In this document: in pieces, positions 23,614 to 35,489 of the stretch
Layout: each line of letters begins with the position of its first letter
Position numbering within the stretch: position 1 is the first letter of the stretch
Origin: Sarcomyxa edulis
Taxonomy: Eukaryota; Basidiomycota; Agaricomycetes; Agaricales; Mycenaceae
Direction of reading: 5' to 3'
DNA length: 64,000 bases
Assembly (NCBI GenBank): GCA_009761415.1
Contig: QUOL01000008.1
Coordinates: 1,488,001-1,552,000, forward strand
Notes under the pieces: generated by a model
The model's database searches: none
The model's input: only the letters and a program-made list of their open reading frames with translations
What the model was told of the DNA's origin: nothing
Position numbers and translations under genes: made by a program

Positions 23614-26010
23614 CGGACGTCAGTAAACTGCCAGACTTCTTAGTTGAAGTTTATCTCGATCGAATGCTTCCAGACTCCAGAGCATGTTTTGGAGGTTTGG
23701 GGGGGACGATGTGCAGACATGAACATGGCGGCTTGGACGGATATCAGCGTGCTTTTCTTGTAATTGTGGTATCAGTCTAGACCATTGGCATGCTGGAAAG
23801 TATCTCGCACTTCTCTTATGCCACGATCAACTCAGGAGCTGATCTTACGCGCTGCAGGATACTCGATTTGGCAATACATGACTTATACTTTCATCTCAAG
23901 TAGATGCGTTACATTATTTTCTCTGATTACTAGCTGTAGTAGCGGCCTCGACAGGCGGTCTCTCCATGTAATGCCCCATTCCCTCAATCCCTTCCGAATT
24001 TCTCGCACTTGTCTTCATATGAGACTACGAGGCAGATGTTGCTATCGAATCAAACGACTGACACGCGTCGAAAAACCAGGTAGGTCAATCGACTACTCTT
24101 TTGAGAGCTCAAAGGCATGCAGTTTACCAGCTTAGGTCTGTTTAGGTGGGAAGAAGTGTCTTTGAACTTCCAGGTCTTCATTATCGGGATGGTGGCGTTG
24201 GAGCTTGAAGGACAGGAAACCCATACCAGCCTCAGATAGTCGCGGTAAGTTTCAAAACATATGACCTATCCACTATTCGCACAGACCAGTCTCATGTCTG
24301 GATATGATAGCATCTGTGGTTACTTCTCATGAATGTATCGTGCATTGTCTTCGCTCTTGCTAGATCCTCTCGATCATGATCCATCCATGATCTGATTGCC
24401 TGTCGAGAACCACTTCATTATGGACGGAGATTGATCTCCGTTTCTCGTCGTCACTTTGGGGACGCTCCGCGATGAAGCCGAATCTGATCTGTGTTCTGTC
24501 TTGCCTTCTCCCTCTCCTGACCCGATATACAAGCATCCGCCGGTTCGATCAACTATGGGACGATTAGGCAATTGGGCATCTCAATACTACTACGGTACAT
24601 CATAATGCACTCGTTTTTGCTGCGAGTTCATCGAAGTCGCTAATCAGGACTCTCCTCCCGTCATCTCCTCTCTTTGATGGAAGCATATGTCTGGACACCC
24701 TGGACTTGCGGTTGTATCCTCTGAATTCCTATCTTACTGGTAGGCTGACGAAGTCCCCACAAGAACGCTAGCGTGGCTCTCACTTTCGCTTTCCCTCACA
24801 CACGCACTAGACTATTTCTGGCGCAATGACAGCAGGCATGAGAAAGCATCGCCATATCTGCTCTATCGATCACGCCGCATTGGCACCGTCTATCGGCCCG
24901 CGAGTCCTCTGCCCGTATCTTCTTCTTTTTCTCCTGAACTTACGGGAAACCCAGTCTCGAAACGGGGTATTAATTAACTCGGTTCTTGAATTTCTCGAAT
25001 GCATAACTCACCGTCTTTTCCTCCCATGATCATTTCTCTATTCCCACTGGTCAGGAACGGCGGCGTACTAGGCTCGCGGACCCACTTTCTTCGTCTCTCA
25101 TATCGCCAGAGCCAACTTGGAAATTCGAATGCTGGTGCATCATGTTCTCCCCTTCCTACTCGGCCTTACAAGCAATACAAGGTTCCGAAGGCACTGTGAT
25201 TGCCAGTGGACCAGCTTCTATCAGACATTCTACCTATGATTCGAATAGAAGGGTGCACGATGGACGATCTATTAAATCAAGGGTGCGTTCATGATTCCAC
25301 AACCATACATCATTCGTTCTATTCCCCTTCCCTTCCTTCTCATAATTTCATCGATATCAATGTCTCTACGAAACTCTAAACTTCCCTTTCAAGATACCTC
25401 TTTTATCCATCAGTGTCGAGTCAAAGTGGTGTGTGCCCTCAATCGAAGCCTCGTTGGGGACCATGTGGACTTCGAGGAACATACGCCTTGCTAATGCCAC
25501 CAACGTGAATACCATGGTCTCGATTCTCGATGATCTCTCTTTCGTGTCATCGTATATCCGATCTGAGTCATTCTCTCCACGTCGGATTCATTACTCTCAC
25601 TTACTAGAGGAGAACAGCAAGGATAGATGTCCTAATTATCGGAGGCATTTCGGCTGTCTGAGGGAACTGTCTTTAACGTCGTTGGTGCCATTTCATCTGT
25701 ATGTTCCTATAATTGCGCTTCTGTGTAAAGCTTGGTCGTGACTGCAATAGGACTCAACGAATGCCTTGCCGGTTTCATAAGGAAGTGTCAAATAAATCCA
25801 AGAATTGGATGTATGACTAGTTTACAAGTGTACGAACTGGTGGCTCTATGAATTATGATTCCAATTGCACAACAAAATTGTGGCATTCTGTTGGACCGAT
25901 TGTGAAACTAAGTCATCCTTGAGATCTCCTGGAATGATATCCGAAAGAAGCTATCAGTAAAACCCAAGAGATGTACGAAAGTTTCGAGCAATGAAAACCA
26001 ACCATCTGTA

Positions 26011-27255
26011 TCAATATTCAATGCGATGACCTGCTGGCCCCACAAACATGAGCCATCCATCCTTATTCGGAGACGGTTCCAACCCTCTGAAATAATTTCG
26101 TTGTCCTAGATAATCTAGCCGCCTCAGACCGAGACCAATTTCGGTCATATATTGTGATTTGACCCTCTCCGTATAGGCACCCAAGGCATGTCTCTGCTTC
26201 CATTTCGGCCAGCTGCTAAGCTCTTCCGTAGACACAAACTCTTGTAAATTCTTGTGAATTGCGGTCACAACGTCAGTCAGAAGAATGCCCTTTGGATTCG
26301 TTATCATGAAAGGCCAAGGAAAGTTCGCAGCTGGCTCGTCCGCAACCCCGACGATATACATATGAGTAGCGAACGGGTATGTCGCAGGTTGCGCAAAATC
26401 AGGCTCGTAGAGAGGCATGAGTGCTACTTCATCGCCTATGAGGGGCCAATCATGCTGTAAAAGCCAATGGAGGGGAGGGGGACCCATGATACGATGCAAT
26501 AAGTACGGGTTGAGTTGACATTCCCATGGGAATGGAATAGGATCACCAGGAACGGGATCCTTCCATTTCGTGGGCTTTGGAGGAAGCGAAGGATGTTGAA
26601 GTCCCGGAACCCATACCTCAGGATGTCCATGCCCACCCGGACTTCTGAGCATCGAGATAATAGGGACAGGGTCTACCAAATGAGGTGGAATAGGCCCTGG
26701 TGCTATTGCATAGTATCGGTGAGGTGTAACATGCCGAAGATATGACCAAGCTTACAATCAGTGTTATTGACCAGCACACCACGTATAATCGGACGAGCCC
26801 AGTAGCCCCAGGCCTTCCATTCGTCCAGAGTTACCCTATCCGGAGGAACCTCCGCCTCGAGAGCCTGAAAAGGTTGCACAGGAGAAGAAACAGCTTCCTG
26901 TTCTTGGGCTTATTTTGAACTCAAGTTCAGTCAATGGAAATGGGCTCAGGAAGATGTTGCACGTACAAAATATAGATAGCAATATGCGTCGCAGGATGTT
27001 ACGACCTGATGATTTTCTCTTGTAAATAGCTTGAGCATTGGGGAAAGTAGGCGCAACTTCTTGCAACTTCTTTGTCCTACTTGGGAAGAGATCGTCCCCC
27101 GAATACGCAACGTCGAGAGGATGGAGGGGGAAATCAGGCGGTTTATAAGTCGGGGACGCGATCCACGGTTGATCAAAAAATTCGACACTTCGATATCGGT
27201 TTCCATGGACGAGCCACGGGTGGGAGGGAAGGCCTGGCTGAAAAGGAGTGGACAT
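26011..27255 (-). CDS. DUF6699-domain protein (copy 1)
   Basis: At least three exons read from ATG at 27255 (MSTPFQPGLPSHPWLVHGNR) to the stop at 26011. An early Arg/Lys-rich stretch ends in a short hydrophobic run (RRILLSIFCT). A middle exon contains TLDEWKAWGYWARPII. The last exon, about 230 residues, carries the DUF6699 pattern: CQLNPYLL, a proline-rich strand, the NPKGILLTDVVTAIHKNL helix corresponding to 'VTV.DVL.AIH..L', then RRLDYLGQRNYFRGLEPS as the equivalent of '+RVDFL.G+..F.GL', and a final Trp strand. DUF6699 is widespread in Agaricomycetes and of unknown function. This copy is longer and more diverged than those at 49-62 kb. Confidence 0.75.
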
Positions 27256-27807
27256 TGGGGTTGATTTGAGGATGATCGATATGATATCGAGATATATGTT
27301 CAAGACACGAGGCTGTCAGGCGAGGGAGGATTCCGCGTTTGGCCCGAGTTGCCAGAATTGTTTTCATCAATTCTGATGGTACGGAACAAATATGCAGGGC
27401 TCGTGCGAGTAAGGAGTGCCTGCAGAGTGGACCATGCCCCGGCGGACTTCGCAAAGAACGGCTCAGAACAACAACATCGCGAGGCGTTGTATATCCAGGA
27501 AAACAAGGGATTTCATGCCAATTATAGTAGAAGCGTCGTTGAATGAAGCATGAGGCTGAACGCTGAACATTGAATCCCTCGACTTTAACTGCAACTGAAG
27601 GTGAGGTGAGGAAGTGGTGAAAACAAACATCATCATGTGATCGACTAAGGACTTAAACACTTGTCAGGATCGACAATCAAGATCAAGATAGACTTTGAGA
27701 GGAAATCCTCAAGTTCGTCAAGACCGTCAGTGTTATAAGATTACATCCTAACCATGATAATTATGCCTAATGTCGAAGACACCAAACGAGAGTGCGGGAG
27801 AAGACCA
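27256..27807. other. intergenic, DUF6699 copy 1 to NLR
   Basis: About 550 bases between two genes on the same strand, with small overlapping frames only. I looked here for the repeat domain missing from the NLR's C-terminus and found no TPR, ankyrin or WD motif. Confidence 0.45.
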
Positions 27808-30038
27808 TCAGAACCGATTCCAGCTCTCCGAAATCCCTTTTTCGCAGTTCCCAAGGTCGGGTACCATTGACGTGTCAGAAAGTTGTTCCGGACACATATA
27901 CGCACGAATCGGTGCGTAGACGTGCAATCGAAGGTCATCGTCGCCATCTTCATAGACAAGTGCCATCTCCCGAAGGATAGAGATGCATTTCCTCGGATTC
28001 AAGATCGATGGAGGGACAAGAGATAGCAGCTGACATTCTGGGATACCACCCGGAAACGAAGATAGCGTTCGGAGGAGCTCGAGGGCACCCGGACATTCTG
28101 TTATGCTGTGTCGATCGAGCGAGAACTTGATGGATGAATTGAGATCGGTTTCCCTATCTCGACCTCGTGATACCATCCCAGTTCCCTCTGAGCGATAACG
28201 ATCTATGAGAGAATGGGGTGACTCGTATTGAGCGAGGTGAGCCATGAGCGTTATAGGTAGCGGCAGACAATCAAATGATTCAATTAAGGTATCGACATAG
28301 GGATCACACGGATCAAGGTCTGAGATGGCGATGAACGTATCCCTCGCCGCATCGCGGCTCAGAGGCGTGAGCGGGGCTAGATGGGGCTTGGTCCAGCCAG
28401 GACCTGACGGCCTGCGGATTCCTCGCAAGGTTACGATAGTGGAAACAGTTTTCGTAGCAGAAAGCTTGGTCAGAAAGTCCTCTACAGCGTGGCGGGAATG
28501 GTGAGGTTCCCAAGTGGTGTCTGGAGCATATAAAAATGAGATAATATTCACGCCACTAACGTGGGAGCCACGAACTGACCAAAATTATCCAGGATGATCA
28601 ATTTCCTATCTGGAGAGCAAGAAAGAGAGTGTAGAATGACGTGTTGAGGATCAGTCGAGGTGTTTTGATACATTAGGCCCGAAAATCCTAGGGCGGCTGC
28701 TATTGACTGCAACAAATCATCGAGACTTGTGGTCGAAGTGCACGAAATAAAATAACGACGAGAACCGAAGAGATCCACGACTTCGTGCTGATGAATCAAA
28801 GCTAAAGCAAGGCTTGATTTACCTATTCCACCGGCGCCACAAATGCAAAGCGTAGTCTGCTCGAATCGCTGCAAAGAGCTTATGATGTGCGAGAATTCCG
28901 CGTCACGACCATAAAAAATCTGGGGCGGAGGAGGAAGATCCCTGCCAGAAATGGTTCATTAGATCATTCGACCAATCATCTAGCCTTCAATTGCCTCACA
29001 TTGGTGATATAGATCCATTCTATGGATCAAAATTTAATGAAACGGCATGTCGAGTAGATATGGGGAACTTACAAATAGAGTTTTATCGCTAATGCTCATC
29101 TCGCGCGCACGATGAATGCCTTGCCTAAGATTATCGAGGGATTGCAACGTGTGTTTAAAATCCAGTCCATCCTTGGTATCGCGCCGTTTAATGGCAGCAG
29201 CCGTCCCCACATTAGAACGAAACTGAGATACACATTTCAGAATCACATTCAGTCTAACCACGAATAAGAGCTGCGTACCTGGAAAAGACTTAATGCATGC
29301 TCCAGATCTTTCTCGCAATCGTCCAAAGAGTCCGCCGTAGACTTGGCGGTCATGAATCGCATGAGATATTTCCGTTGGGTTTGGGCTTCAAGGAACTGTG
29401 AGACTTTAGATACTACCCCTTCGAGGGTTTCCATATTTCGACGAAGCAACGGAGAAATATCTCCAGACTGAACATGATTCTGAACAGCCTGTTGCAGTTC
29501 GATGAGCATATTTCGCATTCTTGAGTAATCCTTTTGGTTGTCTTTTGTAGCCTGTAGCGCCATAGCTTATATGAGCATGAGGACGTCAAAGAGATGGTGG
29601 AGGATTTACTTCTGATGTCCTGATGATCAGAGTTGCAATTCCCGCAATTCCTTTGAGGTAGGGCAAGTTGGTGGCCTCCCCAATCACAATGGTCGTCGCA
29701 AGAACAGATGTGAGACCTGTAGAAGTGCTAACGAGGAGCTTTTTCCCAACGCGTTTCGGCTTTAGCTCGTCTGCTTTGATGGCGAAGTATTCCTCAGGAC
29801 TGGAGCAACGGACCAGGTCCGTCTTTATCTCGGCGGTCAAGTAAGACTGGAGCGATGATTTCTTTCGAAGGGATTCGGGCTCGTCGGTGAAGGTGGTGAC
29901 CGAGCCTGTGCTCCGTTTCCTGTTGAGCCTCATTGACCATCGCGGAAGACGTGAAGAACGCCGCTGCTGTCTAGCCTCTTCATTTGCGCGGGACCCGTCC
30001 GTACCGACAGAAGACGGATATTGTTTTCTTCCAGGCAT
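27808..30038 (-). CDS. STAND/NLR-like NTPase with MLKL-type N-terminal helical domain, no C-terminal repeats
   Basis: Exons 29610-30038, 29279-29551, 29073-29222, 29000-29019 (20 bases), 28580-28941 and 27808-28520 keep frame throughout and give 648 residues. Residues 1-60 are basic. Residues 60-280 form helices with the spacing of the fungal MLKL_NTD/HeLo-like four-helix domain (ISPLLRRNMETLEGVVSKVS, then KDLEHALSLFQFRSNV). PPPQIFYGRDAEF is the typical linker before the NTPase. Walker A is GAGGIGKSSLAL (Lys about 332) and Walker B is KLIILDNFDTTWE. An NB/winged-helix-like region (LPLPITLMAHL, then LHVYAPIRAYM) ends the protein soon after. NLRs sense non-self and trigger cell death; TPR, WD or ankyrin repeats usually follow but are absent. 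The next gene on this strand is a metacaspase. Start could also be an in-frame upstream codon near 30077. Confidence 0.8.
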
Positions 30039-30846
30039 CCTTGTGGTAAGAGGCGGGGGGCAAGGTGTATGGGCCAAAGAGCCATATGCTTTGGTGAATG
30101 CATCAAGTCATATACAGCGCGGAAATTTTCAACGATACGTCTTGTTGCACAGCCGTGGTAATTCTTATCGTCGAAAATATCCTGAGCATTCGGAAACTCA
30201 GCATCCGGAGGAGACGGATATTTCAAGGGCTGTGTTCTTGGCTATAAGTAATGGGACCAAGGAAGAGAGCCATACGATACGAGTGATGTATACGTACGTC
30301 GTACAGGATCATCCGTGCTCGCAGGAAGAGATTGTTGCCAGTGTGTTGTCAGAAGACATGTTGATACAGATGCAGCTCGATGCAGCGCTCAGGCTGCAGC
30401 AGAGTACCCGACAGAAGTTGCGTGGAGAAGAAGGGAGATTAACGGAGAAGACTCGGACGAGTCGGCGACTCGATTTGTTTTTTTTGGCTAGTCAGTGCGA
30501 TAGGCCGGCGTCATGAACTCGAGGGGACAATGATCAGTAATATTCATCAATATTGAGAGCAAATTGAGAGTGTACGGTGTAAGGATAACGAAATACGATG
30601 AGATGGATAGCAATAACGAAAGCAACTATGGGATAACGACATCAAAATGCAAAACAAAACAACACAAAGTGCTTCAAGCCGAAGACTCGAGTGGCAGAGG
30701 TCATAGCGTGAACGTGGAGTGCATGTCCTGAGTCGAAGCTCGTGAATAAGATGCCATATCAGGATGATTGAACAGACATCTACCAGAGGAATTTCACTAG
30801 ATATCTGACGAAAAAGGCATCAGTTAGGCAGCCTCAAGATGGACTA
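30039..30846. other. intergenic between NLR and metacaspase 1
   Basis: About 800 bases. Open frames on both strands reach the NLR's first exon but show no motif. It should contain the NLR promoter and leader, and the 3' end of the metacaspase transcript. Confidence 0.45.
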
Positions 30847-32891
30847 CTAGTAGCAAAACAGACTCACTTGAGGATCTTGAAAATCGACGAAAGTCACCGA
30901 AGGGCTTTCAGCAGACTGACCCCACTGTCTAACATATTCCTCCCGCTTGATTTTGTAGTCTTCAACGAGTCTGTTGTATTGAGCGGTCGGCATTTGATGA
31001 CTGAGGTTTATATTGTGTAGTATGAGTTCGATTTCTGGGCAGTCAAGAAACCTTGGAAAAGCTTACATTATTTTCGTCATCAAGTCTCGCAAGGACGGAT
31101 GGGGATTTTCTCCTAAAATGAACGAAGCAAGAGATCAGATGCAGAACTCGTCACGGAAGTTCATCTCTGAATCACATACTCAGAATTTCAATCATGACCT
31201 GACATCAACACAGGTCAATGAGATGGGACAAGTGCGAGAGTAGTAACGGTCTGGCATACCATTGTCATCGATTTTCCATCCTCTCCTTCATATGACTTTT
31301 GAGAATCTCTGCACGCGGAAACACATATCTGTTCGGTAAGTCAGCACATCCACTCATCCTAGAAGGCACATGTAGTCAAGGACATACTACATTCGGTCCT
31401 GGAGCTTTTGTGAATTCCCCAGGCCGGCACTCCCCGTTACAGTATTCCGAGGGAGACTGGCATCTTAGAATGGGCGATTGGGGTGACGCAAAGATCGAAG
31501 GCGGCCGTACTGAGATAGATGGTCTTTGCTTGAAAAAAGTTCTAGTTCCGAAGGTAGATCCAGCCTGGATTGAGACAGTGCCAGGGCTGAAATTCTGGAC
31601 ATCGACAGACGATTGCCTGGAGAGGACTGTGTTGGTATCCACACGTCTATCCTGAGAGATGTGTATGGATTGAGACCGACTCGGAGGTACTAGTAACGAG
31701 TATGAGAACAGCAAGTTTGGAAGTGAGTGTACGACGTACAGAAAAAGGGGGTAGATCGGCGTCTTGGACCGAATCGTGGAAGACTTGTACGGTTACACCT
31801 GATATGTGGTAGATCTAGACAGAACACAATTGGGACGCCTGTATCCTCAGTTGCAGTATGCTCATACCAAACATAGTAGCTGAATGACAAGAATCGCATA
31901 CGAGCTAAGAAATCCGATAAGAACCAGAAAGCACGAGGCACTAGTAGACATACCATGAGATCGCTCCCGTCAGGTAGAGCGTCGACTAGCTGATCGCGAA
32001 GCTCCTGGAAAGAAGAGGGATAGATTGTTGAATGTCATTGATTCCATCTAACAGGAGAGACTGAGGACACACGTTGTCAAGAATTTTCTTGTCCCCACCC
32101 TTATCATCGCACGGGATTATACCTAGGCGAGTGGTTCAAATGGATTTAAATGCTCATAGATTGCGACGTACATTCATTTAACCCGTCATCTTCAGTGACA
32201 TCATCTGGATCGCAGGGGGACTGTTTGCCATGACCGGAATCTAAATGCAATGTTTACACATAAAATATAACAAGAGAAGGCTTCACCCACAGTGAAAATA
32301 AAATCGATCCCCAGGGCTAGCGCCGCGAGTAAACTTCCTGATCTGTTTTAACTACCGGACAAGATAAAATCTGATTAACGCCCTCGCTCTTATCATCGAT
32401 TAACCGGAGTATGATGCTTACTATATTTGCATGCGTGGGGATTAGGTCTCCAGAGTCCGTGGTATCCTTCATGGTGACGATAGCGTTCTCATCATACCCG
32501 TAACACTCTGCGTCAACACAGCGATGCTTAGCCGCGATAGAAAGCTTCAATTTGAGTACTGACCAATGAGTAACTTTCTCATCTCCTCAACATCTCGATG
32601 AGGACCGATGAGAGGCTCATGCTCCCCTCGCATTTGACCGTAATTGATGCCGATGAGAAGGGCCTTCTTTTTACTTTTATGAGGTTTTGACTCGCAGAAG
32701 GGAAGGGGGGGGTTAGCAAAGGAAGTCCACGTCCATGGGTATTCCTGAACAATACGATGGACCTGATGTAAAAGCATCCAGCGTCAATACGCATCTCGGC
32801 AATGAACGATATGATCATTCCTCACAGTGCTGATAACTGCAGCCACCGCTACAGCGACGGAAAAAGTGACTAGAAATGACTTGCGAGACAT
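30847..32891 (-). CDS. metacaspase (C14) with N-terminal membrane anchor, copy 1
   Basis: Many short exons. The first (32826-32891) encodes MSRKSFLVTFSVAVAVAAV, a signal anchor or signal peptide. Then come SKKKALLIGINYGQ and LIGPHRDVEEMRKLL (p20 start), NAIVTMKDTT, GDRFYFHYSGHGKQ with the catalytic His, DDVTEDDGLNEC, ILDNELRDQLVDALP, and LVCDSCHSATMFDLPHIRCN with the catalytic Cys. The C-terminal tail ends VTFVDFQDPQ and a stop at 30847. Metacaspases are Ca-dependent Cys proteases cleaving after Arg/Lys and act in stress, proteostasis or cell death. The residue after CHS is Ala where Gly is usual. There is no Q/N-rich prodomain. Exon borders are placed by motif; the last residues depend on whether a GTGAGT at the end is used. 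Confidence 0.8.
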
Positions 32892-33627
32892 TGCACAAGG
32901 TAGGCCTGTCGAAAGGCGTCGAAAGGCATTGCTTTTAAAGCGCATTATGACCCGGGGCTGTGTAGAGGCCACCGTTGCTGTACCGAGCAGGTCATGGGCG
33001 AGGCCGAATTGCTGTAGATGACAGCCGCACCGGGCAAGTCGATTGTATTGAGGGAGGGTGGAACGTGTGTTTTGCGAGTCACTGTCAGAGGCACCGACGA
33101 GGGAAGACAAGGAGCTTAGCCAAAGTTAGAACTCCGTACCTCCGAATCGGAAGGCACTCTGTATCACCATTGATAGGCTGACCAGAATAACAACAAGGGC
33201 CACATGCACTTACTTCGGTCTCTAATCAGATCGCTGTGAGTATAAACTCGAAGGATAAGGGTTGTGTGCATTGGTGGCGGAGCGGCCGGACGAGTGCCGA
33301 TCATCGATCAGATGGGGTCCCGTGATGTTGTCTTGAGAGCTTGAGGTCGACTTCATGATAGTTTGCTATCGAAAACAGGCTGAAACGTGTTGGAGCTTTG
33401 AACAGGTCTTGGAAGAGAAACACAAGGGACCTAGAAAGTGTCTAAGAAAAAATGATCAGGTCAATTGACGTGGGGACCAATGCAATATCGGCATTATATA
33501 CATATGTAGAATACAATTGTCGGAATGATGACATCGAGACAGCTTGACCTGCTCGTAGGAGTTGCAGGGAAGAGCAAGGATGGAAAGTCGTCATAAAAAG
33601 TCGTGATGAGTAACTCTCTGCCGGTTT
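32892..33627. other. intergenic, upstream of metacaspase 1
   Basis: About 730 bases. This should hold the metacaspase 1 promoter and the 3' end of the serine-rich gene. No coding motif is visible. Confidence 0.4.
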
Positions 33628-34494
33628 TCAACATTCGCATTTCTCCACGTTGATGTAGAATGCGAAGACCTGATCCTCATCGGTATAGTCGAGCCCCTCA
33701 TCGAAACTTCCTGGCACAGGTGGCTCTTGACCTTCGAGTTGGACCTCCTCCAATGTTCCAGAATCACCCAATACATCCTCTACAACCACGTCTTGTGTCT
33801 CTTCTTCGTCCCTGATAGTAGCAAGTTGTTGGGTGTGGCTCGAAGAGTCTGCGTGAACGGAGGAAGACGATCCGGGGGAAGGCGTTGGCTCAAGAGGATC
33901 TCCGTGCGAATGTGCAGGAGAATTAACGTTAGACATAGCGAGTCGGTGGAAGATTTGACTTGCAATGGTTGTATCGGGGTGAGATGCCGGGAAAGGGACA
34001 TCCCCAGTAGAGCTGGAGGAGTCTGCGTTAGCAGACGATGAGGGATCCCTCGGTGCAGGAAAGTCATAGTGCGGATACGCATTCAGATTGGCGTGAAATA
34101 CCGACCCGGAATCATCTTCAGTGCCGCTCGAGGAGTCTGGTGTAAGGGCACCGCTTGAAGATGAGGATGAGGACGAAGACGAAGTAGAAGCGTTTTGCAC
34201 ACGCATGGTCTTGACGATGCTTCGAGTGGCGAATGCTACTGAACGAGAGGCGGACGTAGGGGATGGCTCGCGGTAGGGTTTGGTGGAGTGGCGTTCTTTG
34301 GAGAGCAGCGTCCTGTCCTGACTTGATAGCATCGATGACTTACGGAGAACGCATTTGGCTTCGCCTGTATCGCAGTGACTGCTGTTGACTGCGGTCTGGG
34401 TGCTCTTGCCATGAGAGCGAAATTGCTGAGACTTGGGAGAGGTTTCGTGGCTTGGACCCTGGGCAGAATCCGTATCGTAGAAGATGATTGCCAT
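33628..34494 (-). CDS. serine-rich acidic hypothetical protein
   Basis: A single open frame of 288 residues from MAIIFYDTDSAQG to a stop at 33628. The frame stays open upstream to 34602, but 34494 is the first ATG followed by non-leader composition. Residues 1-110 are basic and Ser/Thr-rich. A pure serine run of about ten residues sits near 110-120. The last 60 residues are acidic (RDEEETQDVVVEDVLGD, then DEGLDYTDEDQVFAFYI). No membrane segment or domain is seen. Most of the protein looks disordered. It lies between metacaspase 1 and Bub3, on the metacaspase strand. I do not recognise it. Confidence 0.6.
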   Translation of the reverse strand: MAIIFYDTDSAQGPSHETSPKSQQFRSHGKSTQTAVNSSHCDTGEAKCVLRKSSMLSSQDRTLLSKERHSTKPYREPSPTSASRSVAFATRSIVKTMRVQNASTSSSSSSSSSSGALTPDSSSGTEDDSGSVFHANLNAYPHYDFPAPRDPSSSANADSSSSTGDVPFPASHPDTTIASQIFHRLAMSNVNSPAHSHGDPLEPTPSPGSSSSVHADSSSHTQQLATIRDEEETQDVVVEDVLGDSGTLEEVQLEGQEPPVPGSFDEGLDYTDEDQVFAFYINVEKCEC

Positions 34495-35489
34495 TGCTGG
34501 AGGAGGTATGCTATTTGAAGATAGAGGGTGTGTAAATGTCAGTAGAGTCGAGTGAGCTGGGAGGTGGACGGATGTGGAGGGAGATGGGTCGCTCTGCCAC
34601 ATTTCCGTTTATATCGAAAAGGGCGAGCGGCACAATAACAAATATTGTGGACCACGCTTTGGCGCGTGGAAAAATTGCCCGATCAGGTGTGGTTCGAACG
34701 CTTCGGCGGTTTCCAAATCTAGCAATTATGCTTGAGGTCCACGGTCTGCTCGCTTGCACAGGTGATTCTGCCCGTTAGTTTTGCACGTAAATCATAGCGG
34801 ACCCATCCAATTAAGCAAGCATCAGAGTCCAAACGCTTTACACGGATGGCACTGGCCGTTAGCTAGTACTTGGGGCCTATAATCCAAACAGATCGCTGTG
34901 TTGCATTTTGTCCAGAAGGAGCTTGTGTATGTATGCCTTATCGATAAGATCACATTTGAGGTAGAATTGGAACATAAAATGTAAGAATTGGCACGATATT
35001 GACGGAAGCCATAGACACACATGAGTCGATGCAAGTCATAGACGAGAGAGATTCCGGTTTTTGTGAAACCAAACGTGGTAAGATGAGATGCACAGAAAGT
35101 CTGGAAAAATACAAGGATTTTGTTTGAATGACAGTAGATACAGACGGGTGTTTTGAACGTACATCGGACTCGCTCCTGGTTTGCTCCTGGTATCACGATT
35201 ACGGTGAGTCAGACAGTTTTCGCTGATCATGGACTGGAGATCGTTCGTTCCAGCAACGAGCGTCCGGACCTATATCATATCTTGTCGACGCCAGCTAGTC
35301 CGCTACGGAAAGATTAGAAGGGTCCGGGTTTGTCGTATCGAGGATGGACGTCCAAGATCAGAAATTGAAATTCGGCGGGAGGGACCGAACATTGTGACTA
35401 TAGTGTGACAATCGCTTCGCAGAAACCTCCTACGGCTGAAAGAATTTTGACTGTACTTTGCCCATTTCTAGGCTAGAAACTTCTCAACA
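34495..35489. other. intergenic between serine-rich gene and Bub3
   Basis: About 1 kb between divergent genes, so promoters for both are expected. Short frames only. Confidence 0.4.

Larger units (their letters stand above)
19611..26010. other. 6.4-kb gene-poor region
   Basis: No open frame in this stretch carries a recognisable motif, and none has linked exons I could join. Structures seen are an imperfect direct repeat (21790 and 21942), an 11-base tandem duplication of AGTTGACTGCA near 21644-21665 and a 37-base near-perfect palindrome (23577-23613). It may hold non-coding transcripts or decayed sequence. I see no transposon protein, long terminal repeat or tRNA. Confidence 0.5.

Noticed and set aside
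29887..30516. 209-codon + strand frame
   Set aside because: It is antisense to the NLR first exon and promoter and has no motif.
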